A DNA stretch of 64,000 nt from Bufo bufo (Eukaryota > Chordata > Amphibia > Anura > Bufonidae). Shown in pieces: positions 58,400-64,000 of this stretch. The translations under genes were made by a program, and so were the position numbers. Numbering within the stretch: the stretch's first letter is position 1; every line of letters begins with the position of its first letter. The DNA lies in assembly GCF_905171765.1 (NCBI RefSeq), contig NC_053392.1, forward strand, positions 504,600,556 to 504,664,555, given 5' to 3'. A model generated the notes under the pieces. The model made no database searches. It was not told the DNA's origin and saw nothing but the letters and a program-made list of their open reading frames with translations.

Positions 58400-58800
58400 G
58401 TGTATGTTGCTGAACTGCAATACCACATACAACCTGTGGACAGATGTAGTGCTGTTTTTCTCATCTTGGACAACTCCTCAGGATAGGTCATCAGTATCTG
58501 ATTGGTGGGGGTCTGACACCTCTGTGAGCACCTCGGCCTTCTCACAGCTTCTCCTAGGCCAGTGAAGACATGTTTATCTGTCACGTGGCCTAGGAGCTGC
58601 CCAGCAATATTGAAGTGAATGGGACTGAGTGCGATACCAAGCACAGCCGCTATGCAATGTACGGCACTTTGCTTAATAAGCACTGATTAGGCCGCAGCGC
58701 TCACAGGAGAGTCGGTGCCTTCTCACACAGCTGATCAGCAGGGGTTCCAGGTATCTGACCCACACTGATCGGTATAAAAATCTCTGAAAACCCTTCTAAA
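58400..58800. repeat. TTAA MITE-type fragment
   Basis: CCTCAGGATAGGTCATCAGT, GATTGGTGGGGGTCTGACACC and GCTGATCAGCAGGGGTTCC blocks are those of the family at 18776. Ends uncertain. Confidence 0.55.
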
Positions 58801-59837
58801 TACATCAGAAGTGTAGCTTGATGTTCTTAGGTTCTAAAGCAAAATGTGTAACACTCCCTTCCCCCATCTGGCATGTGCCAATTATTGTACTTTTACTGTG
58901 ACAGAGGACCTCTCAGGCCCATTGAGACACCAAAGCATGGATCAAACCTGTGAAGCTATGAAAGTGACTGAAATAAAGAAATCAATAACCAAAGGCATCT
59001 ACATGATGAAGAAATTTCCACAACAAGAGATCTGTGCCCTTGTCAGAAGCTATAGGTTAATTGAAAAATTGGAATTTCAGCTTTGCTTTAAGAATCAAAA
59101 TCAAAATTTCATAGTCAGGAGATTGCACATTGCACATTTTATCAGTTCTAATTATACCTTCTATACAGAAGTATGGAGACGTTTTACTGAACAAAGTACC
59201 TATCCCTTATCCATTAAATGGAATATATGAATATATAGGCCAGTTAGTTAATTATTATATAACCCGTCCAGAACGTCATCAGCTGAATGGGGCTTCAAGT
59301 ATCTATGAGGTTTAAACACATTCAAGACCAAATTAAACCCCAGTATATTACTAAAGAGTATACACATAAAATATATCAGAATAATTGTCAGTATAACATA
59401 CCATCAATATAATAGTACCAACATATAGGATGTGCAAGTAGTACAGACAATACCTACTAATAGTTGGTTAATAGTTTTTTCTTTGCTAGGATTAACCCCA
59501 GATATACTGGTCACTTGAATGTCAGGAGGTTTAGCCTTGTCCTTCTACCCCTGTTTTCTCCTGGTGTTGGTAATATCAGTACCCCCTGTTGTGGTCTGGT
59601 AGTTATGTGTCAGAATCAATCAGGGGGCAATGAAAGGGAGGGGTTTTAACTCAATGTGTTAGGTCGCTATGTCCCATTCACTAATAGACAAAGGGTCTCC
59701 TCAACAGATGTAAAGTTAAGTGAAATCTGTCATCCTGCACAGAAAAAAAATGACCACGAGGAGGAGGGAGAAGGAAACAGGAGGTTAGAGCCAGGGAATT
59801 TATCGGATTGAGAAGGCAAGAGGGGGAGTTGGGGGTG
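58800..59837. other. VSX1 5' flank, no gene recognised
   Basis: About 1 kb without recognised transposons. A GGATTA site (59489-59494) is of the CRX/OTX type. A 128-codon open stretch at 58844-59230 has no recognisable domain and is probably chance. Confidence 0.4.
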
Positions 59838-59972
59838 AATTGGTGCCAATTAATCCTGTGGGATTGAGAGGGAGGTGGAAACCTTTCTAAACACGGCGAG
59901 GGGCATGTCCAGGAGCTTATTGGAGCTGGGGAGCAACATAAAAACCCCCTGCCTGGCACTGACCTCTTATAT
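59838..59972 (+). promoter_or_regulatory. VSX1: Candidate VSX1 core promoter
   Basis: Seen: an ATAAAAA TATA-like element at 59938-59944, an inverted CCAAT (ATTGG) at 59919-59923, and a CCAAT pair in inverted repeat (AATTGG-TG-CCAATT, 59838-59851). The last overlaps TAATCC (59851-59856), and GGATTG follows at 59861. TAATCC/GGATTA is the site type bound by K50 paired-like factors such as CRX/OTX. A start near 59970 would give a 5' UTR of about 65 nt. Inferred from motifs and spacing only. Confidence 0.4.
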
Positions 59973-60034
59973 CCTTCAGATCAGCCTGGCAGTAGGAAAA
60001 AGAGAAAGTAAACTTATCCCATATTCATACAGTC

Positions 60035-62825
<2,791 letters not shown>

Positions 62826-63640
62826 GCCGATTGTTTTAAGATCATAGGCAGGTGGGGTGGGGGGCAAGGGAAAGAATGGTAGGATCAAATACAATCATGG
62901 ACATCAACTATTGCACATGTATTTCAATCAATGATTTCTGAAAATTGGATTTCAGGTTTTTCTAATTTTGAGGCGATTTCCTCATCAGAGCATAAACTAA
63001 CTGTATACTTGTGTAAATTATTGAATCATTTTGTAGGTTTTGTATGAATACAAAAATAGTCAATAGGTCATTTGGAATTATTTTGTACAAACCAACATTT
63101 GTAAGCAGGTAATATGGTGACTACAACAGATGCTATATGCAATGTCACAGAAACAGTCCTAGAAATTATATCACCAAAAATCATAGTTATTTTGGTTAAA
63201 AAATATTAGGCTCATATATAAAATATTTATAATTTTTTTTTCTCAAAAGAACTAATGTGTACATATCTCTATCTACCCCCTCATTTTTGTTTTTGATAAA
63301 TAACATTTTACCTTTTTAATGCAAAATGCTTCATTGGTACTTAAATTTTTAACTCAAAAATATCCAGCACTACTGTATATTTCTAAACACATTTTTCTGG
63401 ATTTTTTTAATTTCTGTGTACAGTATTAAAAACCAAATTTAATTGTTAAAACAAATCCGTGAATAAAGTTATTCCCATTAAGTAAAATGAAATTCAAATA
63501 ACATAGAATTTATAAAATCCATTTATGAACATAGTACATCCATACCTCACTTCATTCAAATGAACCTCTCTCTGTGTGAAACATAAATGTGAACATATAC
63601 TGGTTAAATAAAATTTTATAATAAAAACAAAAGGCATTTA
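62826..63640 (+). other. VSX1: VSX1 3' UTR with candidate poly(A) signals
   Basis: AT-rich sequence after the stop codon with no repeat family that I recognise. AATAAA occurs at 63462-63467 and again at 63607-63612, so a 3' UTR of about 650 or 800 nt is plausible. The actual cleavage site cannot be told from the sequence. Confidence 0.5.
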
Positions 63641-64000
63641 ACAAAAATTTAACACAGATTGTATTTGTAGAATGTAAATTTTGATAAAATGTACTTTTTT
63701 ATTATAATAAAAAAATCTGCATTCATGTAAAATAATTTTGATTCCCAATACATTTAAAATATAACAGATTGGAATATTTTAAGAAAAAAAGATAAATATA
63801 GTGTAACCATTAAGGAGATGTTTCCTCCAATGTGAGTTTAACAAGTAAAAAGAAAAACTACTAGCTGGTATCATATTACTTCCTTTTTAAGTACAAAAAT
63901 GGGAACTGTTTTTATATATATTTTTTAACTCTATAAAATCCTTTTTGGTTGCCAATTAAGTCATTAGGATCAGGGGTTTACATAAATATTACTATAGCTA

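Noticed and set aside
58195..58683. A 162-codon open frame on the - strand
   Set aside because: It spans two unrelated MITE-type repeats; no domain or splice context.

Overview
The window looks like nuclear DNA from an amphibian, most probably a large-genome frog. The only host gene I can support is a five-exon VSX1 homeobox gene at the right end (coding parts between 60035 and 62825, + strand). It is complete from start codon to stop, with canonical splice sites. Everything to its left is intergenic and made largely of transposable elements, many nested in each other. The frog assignment rests on the vertebrate VSX1 protein, on the mix of Tc1, hAT, Harbinger-type, TTAA-type, Helitron and chromovirus elements, and on small palindromic repeats I associate with frog genomes. 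It is an inference, not a species call.

Layout. 0-2.9 kb: a TTAA-flanked MITE, a dispersed repeat carrying a 41-bp minisatellite, and a short Helitron inside an inverted-repeat element. 3.2-6 kb: an internally deleted Tc1 element and a dead Tc1 interrupted by a palindromic MITE. 6.6-9 kb: a TTAA element. 9-11.6 kb: unique AT-rich DNA and a Tc1 remnant. 11.6-18.8 kb: one large TTAA element broken up by a Harbinger-type MITE, a hAT element, a 456-bp palindrome and a 1.3-kb inverted-repeat element. 19.4-22.1 kb: the 3' end of an L1/Tx1-like LINE, split by a full-length Tc1 element whose 327-aa transposase is intact. 22.8-25.2 kb: mostly unique DNA rich in homeodomain and POU-like motifs. 26.9-28.5 kb: a three-deep nest (solo LTR in a Harbinger-type MITE in a TTAA MITE). 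28.6-33.6 kb: mixed unique and repeat DNA. 33.7-36.7 kb: a 3.1-kb TTAA element. 37-40.2 kb: a second copy of the dispersed repeat, a second palindromic MITE and a 1.9-kb hAT element. 40.3-45.6 kb: a complete Ty3/Gypsy chromovirus with 530-bp LTRs, a decayed gag and an open pol. 45.6-50.9 kb: MITEs, another TTAA element and unique DNA. 50.9-51.8 kb: a second copy of the deleted Tc1. 52.7-56.3 kb: two Helitrons head to tail, one holding a 27-copy 41-bp minisatellite. 57-58.8 kb: a small hAT element and MITEs. 59-64 kb: VSX1 and its flanks.

How it fits together. VSX1 is a paired-like CVC homeodomain transcription factor of retinal bipolar cells, and none of the mobile elements interrupts its exons. 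The islands of unique, TAAT-rich DNA between the transposons are the most likely places for its distal control elements, but this is inferred from base composition and motifs only. The transposon part is notable for how many insertions keep readable target-site duplications: TTAA, 8-bp hAT, TA for Tc1, TTA/TAA for Harbinger-type, 5-bp for the chromovirus. Relative ages can therefore be read directly from nesting.
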